5,393 bases of DNA from Draconibacterium orientale (GTDB lineage: Bacteria; Bacteroidota; Bacteroidia; Bacteroidales; UBA12170), in assembly GCA_020718315.1 (NCBI GenBank), contig DYSK01000122.1, positions 1-5,393 on the forward strand. The letters run 5' to 3'. Both the position numbers and the translations under genes were made by a program. The stretch's first letter is position 1, and the number at the start of each line of letters is the position of its first letter. The notes below the pieces were generated by a model, which saw only the letters and a list, made by a program, of their open reading frames with translations, made no database searches and was not told where the DNA came from. Below, piece after piece: positions 1 to 5,393 of this stretch.

Positions 1-776
1 TTTTTTTCGGCATTGTCTATCGGTCCAATAAGGAGCAATTTGATGTGATTATACTTTTTGGAAAGCTTTTTTACGGCTTCCATTAGTGTAAAAATACCTC
101 TTCTTCGGGCCATCACACCAAAATAAAAAATGATAAATTCATTTTCTTTTTTTTGTATGGATGGATTTATTTGCATGGAATTAAAAAACTCAATATCCGG
201 CACATTCGAATAGCGAACCATGTTTTCACCTTTTAAATTTGGATATTTTTGAAGCAATTCGGCTTTGTAATAGTCGCTCAAGACAATAATTCTATTGGAG
301 GAAGAGAGAAAGAGTTCTTCTTTTTTGCTCCAGTAGAGAACGTTGTAGAAAATCTTGGCATACCATTTCTTGGTCCAGGCATACTGTTTTACTGTTTCGG
401 GGTAATTTTCGTGCAAATCGAGCACCAACGGCTTATTGATTTTTTGCGCGACTCTATTTGCCGGCTGAAACATATACAAATCGTGGGCATGAATGGCATC
501 TACTTTATAACGTTTGGCCAATTTCAAAAAATGTAGATACCAATAAAATTGCAAGAGTGGGATTCGTTGAGAAATTATATTTAATGCTCCAAATATTTTT
601 TTTGGAAGGGAAATGCGTTGAATAACCAGCTTGTCTTGTCGCTCCATACCGCTTTTTCCTCGTTTTGATTTGCAGAGCAAAACCACTTGGTTTCCAGCTT
701 GGAGAAGGACGTTTATTTCATTGCTAACGCGAATATCGTCATCAATCTCATTATCCAAAATCATTCCTATTCGCAT
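1..776 (-). CDS. Glycosyltransferase family 4 (group 1), N-terminal part, truncated by window edge
   Basis: Reading the minus strand from the ATG at 776-774 gives 258 codons without a stop up to the left edge; the C-terminus lies outside. The protein starts MRIGMILDNEIDDDIRVSNE, the usual GT-B opening with a short first beta strand and a D-x-R-V/E helix (about residues 1-28). Next come HAHDLY (96-101), the LDLHENYPE motif (119-127), IIVLSD at the end of the N-domain (163-168), and the C-domain opening YFGVMARRRG (218-227) followed by LLLIGP (247-252). This order is typical of retaining family 4 enzymes, which transfer sugars from nucleotide-sugar donors in the cytoplasm during surface-polysaccharide synthesis. 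The C-terminal E-x7-E donor-binding motif is not in the window. There is no signal peptide. A TACTTTTG promoter box lies 18 bp upstream of the start. Two A8 runs occur in the coding strand. Donor, acceptor and pathway cannot be told from this fragment. The family call is firm. Confidence 0.9.
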   Translation of the reverse strand, partial: MRIGMILDNEIDDDIRVSNEINVLLQAGNQVVLLCKSKRGKSGMERQDKLVIQRISLPKKIFGALNIISQRIPLLQFYWYLHFLKLAKRYKVDAIHAHDLYMFQPANRVAQKINKPLVLDLHENYPETVKQYAWTKKWYAKIFYNVLYWSKKEELFLSSSNRIIVLSDYYKAELLQKYPNLKGENMVRYSNVPDIEFFNSMQINPSIQKKENEFIIFYFGVMARRRGIFTLMEAVKKLSKKYNHIKLLLIGPIDNAEK

Positions 777-794
777 AAACGACTTTATTTTATG

Positions 795-802
795 CAAAAG
801 TA
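795..802 (-). promoter_or_regulatory. Candidate Bacteroidota promoter (-7 box TACTTTTG) for the glycosyltransferase
   Basis: On the minus strand TACTTTTG matches the Bacteroidota sigma-ABfr -7 consensus TAnnTTTG exactly. It ends 18 bp before the glycosyltransferase ATG, implying a leader of roughly 10-15 nt. The -33 element is weaker: TTTC (819-822, minus sense) stands 16 bp upstream where TTTG is expected. The short box alone would recur by chance in AT-rich DNA; its position just ahead of a start codon supports it. Confidence 0.5.
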
Positions 803-817
803 GCAATATTTTAAAGC

Positions 818-827
818 CGAAATTTCG
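818..827. repeat. 10-bp perfect palindrome CGAAATTTCG in the divergent promoter region
   Basis: CGAAATTTCG is its own reverse complement. It overlaps the TTTC element proposed as -33 for the minus-strand promoter. Such a placement would suit an operator bound by a dimeric regulator, but a single 10-bp AT-rich palindrome can arise by chance and no second copy was noticed in the intergenic region. Confidence 0.25.
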
Positions 828-865
828 CTTTTCGATGCTTGCGACTTTCATATTGAAGATTTTTA

Positions 866-873
866 TATATTTG
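866..873 (+). promoter_or_regulatory. Candidate Bacteroidota promoter (-7 box TATATTTG) for the two-gene exported-protein operon
   Basis: TATATTTG fits TAnnTTTG exactly and ends 23 bp before the ATG at 897, giving a predicted leader of about 15-20 nt. Upstream, TTTC (846-849) lies 16 bp away; an alternative -33, TTG at 839-841, is 24 bp away. Neither is ideal. The leader between box and ATG is AT-rich with no Shine-Dalgarno sequence, as is common in this phylum. Confidence 0.5.
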
Positions 874-896
874 GTCATAATTATTAAAACCAACGA

Positions 897-1466
897 ATGA
901 AAGCAGTACTCGCCTTATTTTTAGTCGTGGCATTGGGAACAACCACTTATTCGCAAGACATCGACATTTATTCCCAGAAGAAAAACATCAATTACGAATT
1001 TCCGTATTTAAATTCACAAATCTCTTTTGAAGAATTTCAGCTCCTAAACCGGACATTACGTTTACAAGATATGGCCTATGCAGCCATTGTTCCCGGCTAT
1101 GTTCATTTTAAAGTGAAAGATCCTTTGATGGGTTGGTCGATGGTGGCCTATCGAGCTGTTGGCTATGCCGGACTTACATATGTGATCTTAGACGGTAGTT
1201 ATTCGATTACAGATTTGCTAAATGGAACACCATCAAGCACTTCCAATGTATCGGATTACAACTCGCAACAAGACATCACTTATATTTCGATAGCCATTGT
1301 TCTTAGTTCGTATATGTTTGATTACATTCATGGCCGTCATCGATTGGAGAAAAAGCAAGAAATGATTCGGTACAAATACGGCCTAAAATTCAATATGAGT
1401 TTTGCGGAACCGCCCATCAAGGAAGGTAATTTTATTCCAACCTTTGGAATGCGTTATTCATTTTAA
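897..1466 (+). CDS. Exported protein of unknown function, 189 aa, possibly DUF5683-like
   Basis: I do not recognise a named gene. Residues 1-19 form a signal peptide: Lys2, a hydrophobic core (3-14), then TTTYS before Gln20, where cleavage would leave an N-terminal Gln as is common for exported Bacteroidota proteins. The mature protein has a polar stretch (20-56), an A-x-x-PGYVHFK motif (about 62-72), two hydrophobic segments (79-99 and 128-144) separated by a Ser/Thr/Asn-rich loop (108-125), then a basic segment HGRHRLEKKQ (145-154), and ends with Phe. The pattern P-G-x-x-H/Q-F/Y, a hydrophobic pair and a YD-x-h-G/A-r segment recalls Bacteroidota DUF5683-type envelope proteins; that is a resemblance only. 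The start follows a perfect -7 box and begins the signal peptide directly. The next gene begins 6 bp after its stop, so the two are almost certainly co-transcribed. Confidence 0.8.
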   Translation: MKAVLALFLVVALGTTTYSQDIDIYSQKKNINYEFPYLNSQISFEEFQLLNRTLRLQDMAYAAIVPGYVHFKVKDPLMGWSMVAYRAVGYAGLTYVILDGSYSITDLLNGTPSSTSNVSDYNSQQDITYISIAIVLSSYMFDYIHGRHRLEKKQEMIRYKYGLKFNMSFAEPPIKEGNFIPTFGMRYSF

Positions 1467-1472
1467 AATTTG

Positions 1473-2264
1473 ATGAACATGAAAAAAAGAATCGTTTTAG
1501 GTTTTTTACTTGCAATGGTACTCACCGTATTTTCTCAAAACCTGCAAAGCGAATATCGCTATCTTACTTTGGTAAAAACACAGCAGAAGAAACTCATCTA
1601 CGACAACCTCCGAAATGCAGAGATTGTTGCTGACAGCCTGCTTTTTTCGAAAACTTTGGACAAAAAGACAGCTTCATTATTTCTGATGGAGTTGGGCAAC
1701 AACTATTCGGCTCTAAAAAAAGCTGAATTTGCTTTGTTTTCGTTTTTGCGTCAGCGTTTTTGCTTCCCCACCGATACGATCAGCTTATTTGTTGAAAAAC
1801 AGATGCGTTTCAATGCGCTTCTTTTGAATATTGATAAACAAATGATTGAATTTATTATTCAAAAAAGCGCAGTCTACAATTTGTCGGATAATAAAGAAGA
1901 AAACTTGAATAAGTTGATCTATTGGGCGAGCAAGATAGAAACCAAAGATCTAAATCCACTATTATTACACCACTTGGATCTGATGAATGCCAAGGGCTAT
2001 TCGTTGATTGATGATGTGCTAAAATGGGAAGATTTGACCCGGATATCGTTTCCCATAAAACACAAAGCTTTTTTCCTTGCTCACGATTTTGATTCGCTGG
2101 ATTTTGCACACCAAAAGAGATATTACAAATATCAAACTTGCTATTTATTGAAAAACAAAGCTTGGAATAGAGCAAAAGATACTCTATTCACTTTCAGGAA
2201 TTTGGCTGAAACAAAGAAAAGCAATTTGTGTTTTCTTAGATTCCGCTCAGAAATGCATTTTTAA
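1473..2264 (+). CDS. Exported, mostly helical protein of unknown function, 263 aa
   Basis: Not recognised. The start is taken as ATG 1473; ATG 1479 two codons on (MKKRIVLGFLLAMVL...) is equally plausible, and TTG 1470 is less likely. A signal peptide covers roughly residues 1-21: basic KKR, hydrophobic core, then VFS before Gln22. The rest is rich in Leu, Lys, Asn and Phe with predicted amphipathic helices. Residues about 65-100 (ELGNNYSALKKAEFALFSFL) look like a degenerate tetratricopeptide-type helical hairpin: N-x-Y at the end of one helix, then A-E-x-A in the next. No enzyme motif, lipobox or membrane segment beyond the signal was seen, so a soluble periplasmic or envelope-associated role is inferred. 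It follows the 189-aa gene by 6 bp. Its stop codon touches that of the oppositely oriented symporter gene. The short, basic and aromatic C-terminus could be native or slightly shortened; this cannot be judged without homologues. Confidence 0.75.
   Translation: MNMKKRIVLGFLLAMVLTVFSQNLQSEYRYLTLVKTQQKKLIYDNLRNAEIVADSLLFSKTLDKKTASLFLMELGNNYSALKKAEFALFSFLRQRFCFPTDTISLFVEKQMRFNALLLNIDKQMIEFIIQKSAVYNLSDNKEENLNKLIYWASKIETKDLNPLLLHHLDLMNAKGYSLIDDVLKWEDLTRISFPIKHKAFFLAHDFDSLDFAHQKRYYKYQTCYLLKNKAWNRAKDTLFTFRNLAETKKSNLCFLRFRSEMHF
2214..2237. repeat. 7-bp inverted repeat (AAGAAAA / TTTTCTT, 10-nt loop), weak terminator candidate for the minus-strand operon
   Basis: AAGAAAA at 2214-2220 is the reverse complement of TTTTCTT at 2231-2237. 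It lies inside the 3' end of the 263-aa gene, and begins 27 bp past the symporter stop for transcripts coming from the right. In minus sense the 3' arm is T-rich and runs into TGTTT, so it could act as a poor intrinsic terminator. The stem has only one G-C pair, so folding would be weak and the function is doubtful. Confidence 0.2.
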
Positions 2265-3968
2265 TTACCAGAAAAACAGATACAATAAGGTTACGATGGC
2301 AATAATAATGATTGCTCCAATATCAAAACTTCGTTCTGTTTTAAATATTTTGGTTGTCAGTTGAATGCCTTTCGAATTCATTTTTCCTTTTCCATCAACC
2401 AAACTAACAACCGCAATGATTAAGGAAACGAGAATAAACGTATAGGCCATTTGGTCCATCCAAGGTAGATTTGGAAAAAAGTTTTCCAGTGAAGTATGAG
2501 AAAACCAAGCTTTGCTTCCGGCTTTAAAAAACAAAGCCACCGGTACTGCAGAAATGGCACCCCAAACAGCCGCTTTATTTGTTGTTTTGCGCCAAAAAAG
2601 CCCCAGCATAAAAATGGCTAAAATCCCGGGACTGACAATTCCCGTATATTCCTGAATATATTGAAAAGCTTGTGGAAGATTTCCCAACATTGGGGCAATT
2701 ATTCCGGCCACAATAAGCGCCACGAGTCCTGTAATTCTGCCAACATTCACCAATCGTTTTTCGCTCGCCAGCTTATTTATATAAGGTTTGTAAATGTCCA
2801 TTGTAAAAATGGTGGCTGTAGAATTGAGCATAGACGCTAAAGAAGAAACAATAGCAGCAGCTAAAGCGGCCAAAATCAATCCCTTCAATCCAACCGGTAC
2901 AAATCGATTTACCAGCCAAGGATACGCTTTGTCGCTGTCGATGGCACCACTGGCTTTCAAAAAGGAAGGATCGACCGAATCGGTGGTGAGCATTCCGGCG
3001 GCATCAGTATTGAGTACAAAAGCAATAATTCCGGGAATTACAACAATAAGTGGGATAATTAATTTTAGTCCGGCAGCGAAAACAATTCCCTTTTGTGCTT
3101 CTTTTAAACTTTTGGACGCAAAAGTTCGCTGAATAATGTATTGGTTAAAACCCCAATAATACAGATTTGCTATCCACATTCCTCCAATTAGAACCGATAA
3201 GGAAGGCAAATCCCACCAAGCATCGCGGCCATCGGGCATAATCAATTCGCCTTTTTCCAATATCATGCTAAATTTTTCGGGTACTTTTTCGTACAAATAT
3301 TTAAGTCCTTCCCAAGCGCCTCCATTGGGAGCAAGATGATCGAGTGCAATGAAAGCCGTGATTAATCCTCCCAAAACCAATAAGAATACTTGCAAAACAT
3401 CCGTCCATGCTACGGCCGAAAGGCCGCCCCAAAGCGAATAAATTGCTGTAAACAATCCCAATCCAATGATTGCAACAATCACCAAGCTTCCGTCGCCGGT
3501 GCCCAATATAGTGTCCAGAGCTAAAGCTCCCAAATAAAGTACTGTAGTTAGATTTACCAAAACAAACAAACTGATCCAAAAAATGGCAAGAATCGATTTT
3601 AAAGTTTTGCCATACCGTTTTGCCAAAAATTCGGGAATGGTATAAATGCCTTGTTTTATAAAAATAGGCAGAAAATATTTTCCAACTATCAACAAGGTGA
3701 TAGCAGCCATCCATTCGTATGAAGCAATCGCCAAGCCAATGGCAAAGCCAGATCCCGACATTCCAATCATTTGTTCGGCCGAAATATTTGCGGCAATCAA
3801 CGAAGCTCCTACCGCCCACCAAGGCAACGATTTTCCGGCAAGGAAATAATCCTCAGAAGTTTTTTCAACGCCCTTTTTCTTGCGTGAAACATATAATCCA
3901 ATCCCTACAATGCTTAAAGCATAGATTCCGAAGACCAGGTAGTCGAGAAACGAAAAGTTTGTATTCAT
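2265..3968 (-). CDS. Sodium/sugar symporter of the SSS family, vSGLT-like, 567 aa
   Basis: Inner-membrane Na+-coupled importer for a hexose, most likely glucose or galactose. The protein is very close throughout to Vibrio parahaemolyticus SglT (543 aa, alignment from memory). Shared blocks include DYFLAGKSLPWWAVGASLI (40-58), AANISAEQ (59-66), GKYFLPIFI (96-104), NLYYWGFNQYIIQRT (268-282), LAAAIVSSLASMLNSTATI (369-387), FQYIQEYTG (435-443) and SPGILA (446-451). Equivalents of the known sugar-site residues are present: N61, Q66, E85, N268, K302, Q439, and the inner gate Y271 beside W272. The Na2-site residues match as A59, I62, A372, S375 and S376. One sugar-site residue differs: Ser91 of vSGLT is Ala88 here. 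It is about 11 residues longer than vSGLT between TM2 and TM7, including a loop near 240-253 (DAWWD at 249-253). About 14 membrane helices are expected, ending in LLYLFFW. Start ATG 3968-3966 gives the full-length N-terminus. The GH97 gene lies 59 bp upstream on the same strand, suggesting one transcript. The family call is firm; the exact sugar is inferred. Confidence 0.96.
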   Translation of the reverse strand: MNTNFSFLDYLVFGIYALSIVGIGLYVSRKKKGVEKTSEDYFLAGKSLPWWAVGASLIAANISAEQMIGMSGSGFAIGLAIASYEWMAAITLLIVGKYFLPIFIKQGIYTIPEFLAKRYGKTLKSILAIFWISLFVLVNLTTVLYLGALALDTILGTGDGSLVIVAIIGLGLFTAIYSLWGGLSAVAWTDVLQVFLLVLGGLITAFIALDHLAPNGGAWEGLKYLYEKVPEKFSMILEKGELIMPDGRDAWWDLPSLSVLIGGMWIANLYYWGFNQYIIQRTFASKSLKEAQKGIVFAAGLKLIIPLIVVIPGIIAFVLNTDAAGMLTTDSVDPSFLKASGAIDSDKAYPWLVNRFVPVGLKGLILAALAAAIVSSLASMLNSTATIFTMDIYKPYINKLASEKRLVNVGRITGLVALIVAGIIAPMLGNLPQAFQYIQEYTGIVSPGILAIFMLGLFWRKTTNKAAVWGAISAVPVALFFKAGSKAWFSHTSLENFFPNLPWMDQMAYTFILVSLIIAVVSLVDGKGKMNSKGIQLTTKIFKTERSFDIGAIIIIAIVTLLYLFFW

Positions 3969-4027
3969 ATTAAATTGGTTTTAAACATAAAAAATGACAA
4001 GTTTGCCTTGATAAGAACGGCACTAAT

Positions 4028-5393
4028 TTAATTTATTTTATTATTCTGTTTGTTAATTAAATGAATAGAAATAGCAGCACCTCCACCTTCTGAAAGAGTG
4101 AGGTTCATTTCTGTTGAGCTATTCACTTTTTGCTCTTTAATGTTGTATAAAGTTGGCGCTCGCAACCAGTGCGACTTTTCATCATCTTGGTATATTTTGG
4201 CCAAATATTCTAAGTCTTTCGTTAAGAAGTCAAAAGTGATTGTTAGATTTCGTTTGTTTTCGTTGGTGATGCTTCCGAGAAACCAATTTTCAGCGTTTTT
4301 TTCTTTGCGGGCGATGGTGATAAATTCGCCAATCTCTCCATTTAGAATGAGTGTACTGTCCCAATCTGTTGGCACTTCTCTGATAAATTCAAAAGCCGGA
4401 TTTCCTTCGTAATTTTCGGGAAGATCGGCAACCATCTGAAGCGGGCTATATAACACCACATACAATGCGAGTTGATTTGCCAAAGTGGATCGCACATATT
4501 GATCTTTTCTGTCCGATTTAAACTGAATATCAAAAATTCCCGGTGTGTAGTCTAATGGGCCGCCCAAACATCTTGTAAATGGCAAAATAGTGGAATGACT
4601 GGGTGGATTTCCATCGCCCCAAGCATTGTATTCCATGCCTTTTGCTCCTTCACGGGTCATCATATTTGGATAAGTTCTGCATAAACCGGTCGCTTTAATC
4701 GGTTCATGGGCATCGATCATAATCTGATATTTTGCAGCCAATTCAACTACTTTTTGGTAATGATTTACCATATATTGACTGTGATGGTGTTCTTTCGGGA
4801 TTATTCCGGAGGCATAACCGGTTTTTACATACTGAATGCCCAATTTGTTGTAATATTGAAATGCTGTTTCTATTATTGAATCGTAACAGGCCACATTTCC
4901 ATATGTTTCGTGATGTCCGATTAGATTCACGCCTTGCTCCTTGGCATAGCGAACAATTTCTTCCATATCAAAATCAGGATATGGTTCGGTTAAGCTGAAA
5001 ATTTTATCGTCCCAATTTTCCCAGCCTGTATTCCATCCTTCTACCAAAACCCCTTGAATATTGTTCTTTGAAGCAAAATCGATGTATTTTTTTGTGTTTT
5101 CAGTGTTGGCACCATGTTTGCCCGTTCCAAAGTCCCAAGAAGATTTTCCAATGTGCATTTCCCACCAGACTCCATTGTATTTCAATGGTTTAATCCAATC
5201 CGTATTTTCCAGCACATTGGGTTCGTTTAAATTAAGAATCAAATTGCTTTTCACCAAATCGATGGCGTTTTCGGCTATTTGAACGGTTCTCCACGGCGTT
5301 ACAAATGGCGTTGTAAGTTCTACCGTATTTCCATTTAAAGCGGGAACAAGTTCCGATTGCAATACAAAATCATCTTTCACCGCCAGCGTCATT
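4028..5393 (-). CDS. Glycoside hydrolase family 97 (SusB-type alpha-glucosidase), C-terminal part, truncated by window edge
   Basis: Open through the right edge, so the N-terminal sandwich domain and any signal peptide are missing; the Met at 5392-5390 is internal. Numbering from it, the 455 codons including stop hold TPWRTV (32-37), NLNEP (54-58), GVWWEMHIGKSSW (74-86), then the (beta/alpha)8 catalytic barrel and a C-terminal beta domain ending in EGGGAAISI (435-443). By alignment recalled from Bacteroides thetaiotaomicron SusB, E162 (in GHHE), E230 (in DAHE) and E254 (in GMEYN) correspond to E439, E508 and E532, the last being the general acid. Gly192 in KTGY sits where retaining GH97 alpha-galactosidases carry the Asp nucleophile (KVDF-type motif), and Glu230 sits where those have Gly. 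This is the signature of the inverting, Ca2+-dependent alpha-glucoside hydrolases, acting on maltooligosaccharides or other alpha-glucosides, normally in the periplasm or outer envelope. The symporter 59 bp downstream would take up the sugar. Family certain, alpha-glucosidase likely; linkage preference is unknown. Confidence 0.95.
   Translation of the reverse strand, partial: MTLAVKDDFVLQSELVPALNGNTVELTTPFVTPWRTVQIAENAIDLVKSNLILNLNEPNVLENTDWIKPLKYNGVWWEMHIGKSSWDFGTGKHGANTENTKKYIDFASKNNIQGVLVEGWNTGWENWDDKIFSLTEPYPDFDMEEIVRYAKEQGVNLIGHHETYGNVACYDSIIETAFQYYNKLGIQYVKTGYASGIIPKEHHHSQYMVNHYQKVVELAAKYQIMIDAHEPIKATGLCRTYPNMMTREGAKGMEYNAWGDGNPPSHSTILPFTRCLGGPLDYTPGIFDIQFKSDRKDQYVRSTLANQLALYVVLYSPLQMVADLPENYEGNPAFEFIREVPTDWDSTLILNGEIGEFITIARKEKNAENWFLGSITNENKRNLTITFDFLTKDLEYLAKIYQDDEKSHWLRAPTLYNIKEQKVNSSTEMNLTLSEGGGAAISIHLINKQNNKIN

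Noticed and set aside
249..900. Plus-strand open frames at 249-536 and 631-900
   Set aside because: They lie opposite the glycosyltransferase, which has clear GT-B motifs on the minus strand. Their translations show no family features and the second runs into the start of the 189-aa gene.
1855..2175. Minus-strand open frame of 106 codons inside the 263-aa gene
   Set aside because: It has a low-complexity, Ser/Cys-rich translation, no signal or motif, and is opposite a frame with a proper signal peptide in an operon context.
2251..2260. Palindrome AAATGCATTT at the end of the 263-aa gene as a terminator
   Set aside because: With a minimal loop only three to five A-U or G-U pairs remain, so no stable hairpin is expected; it is coding sequence.
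2794..3973. Several open frames overlapping the symporter (2794-3132 plus, 3301-3822 minus, 3646-3849 plus, 3719-3973 plus)
   Set aside because: All are shadows of a gene whose translation matches vSGLT over its full length.
3982..3989. Possible promoter box TATGTTTA (minus sense) ahead of the symporter
   Set aside because: It differs from TAnnTTTG at the last base and no -33 element stands at a suitable distance; read-through from the GH97 gene is the simpler explanation.
3991..4011. Small hairpin CAAG-GCAAA-CTTG followed by six T (minus sense) between GH97 and symporter
   Set aside because: A four-base-pair stem with a T6 run starting three bases later is too weak to call a terminator or attenuator.
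4098..5282. Open frames overlapping the GH97 gene (4098-4412, 4732-4998 and 5061-5282 plus; 4342-4533 minus)
   Set aside because: The GH97 frame is conserved throughout with catalytic residues in place; the alternatives show no recognisable protein features.

Overview
The window looks like a chromosomal fragment of a Bacteroidota bacterium, with the Flavobacteriia/Bacteroidia group as the best guess. It is AT-rich. Gene starts have A-rich leaders and no clear Shine-Dalgarno sequence. Two divergent promoters carry the Bacteroidota-type TAnnTTTG -7 box. Secreted proteins begin with short signal peptides ending ...S-Q. One gene is a GH97 (SusB-type) glycoside hydrolase, a family concentrated in this phylum.

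Layout, left to right. (1) Positions 1-776, minus strand: the N-terminal 258 residues of a GT-B fold, family 4 glycosyltransferase, cut by the left edge. (2) Positions 777-896: a 120-bp divergent intergenic region with a candidate promoter for each side. (3) Positions 897-1466 and 1473-2264, plus strand: two tightly spaced genes for exported proteins of unknown function, a likely two-gene operon. (4) Positions 2265-3968, minus strand: a complete Na+/sugar symporter very similar to Vibrio vSGLT, whose stop codon directly abuts that of the plus-strand gene. (5) Positions 4028-5393, minus strand: the C-terminal 455 residues of a GH97 alpha-glucoside hydrolase, cut by the right edge.

The two right-hand genes make a coherent sugar module. 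The GH97 enzyme would release a monosaccharide (by its active-site signature, glucose from alpha-glucosides) and the symporter would import it with Na+. They share a strand and are 59 bp apart, so co-transcription from a promoter beyond the right edge is likely. The left-hand glycosyltransferase probably belongs to a surface polysaccharide or glycan locus continuing off the left edge. The two exported proteins between them have no recognised function.

I see no tRNA, rRNA, CRISPR array, insertion sequence or obvious mobile element. Apart from the two unknown exported proteins, the content is ordinary, and no new biological system is evident.
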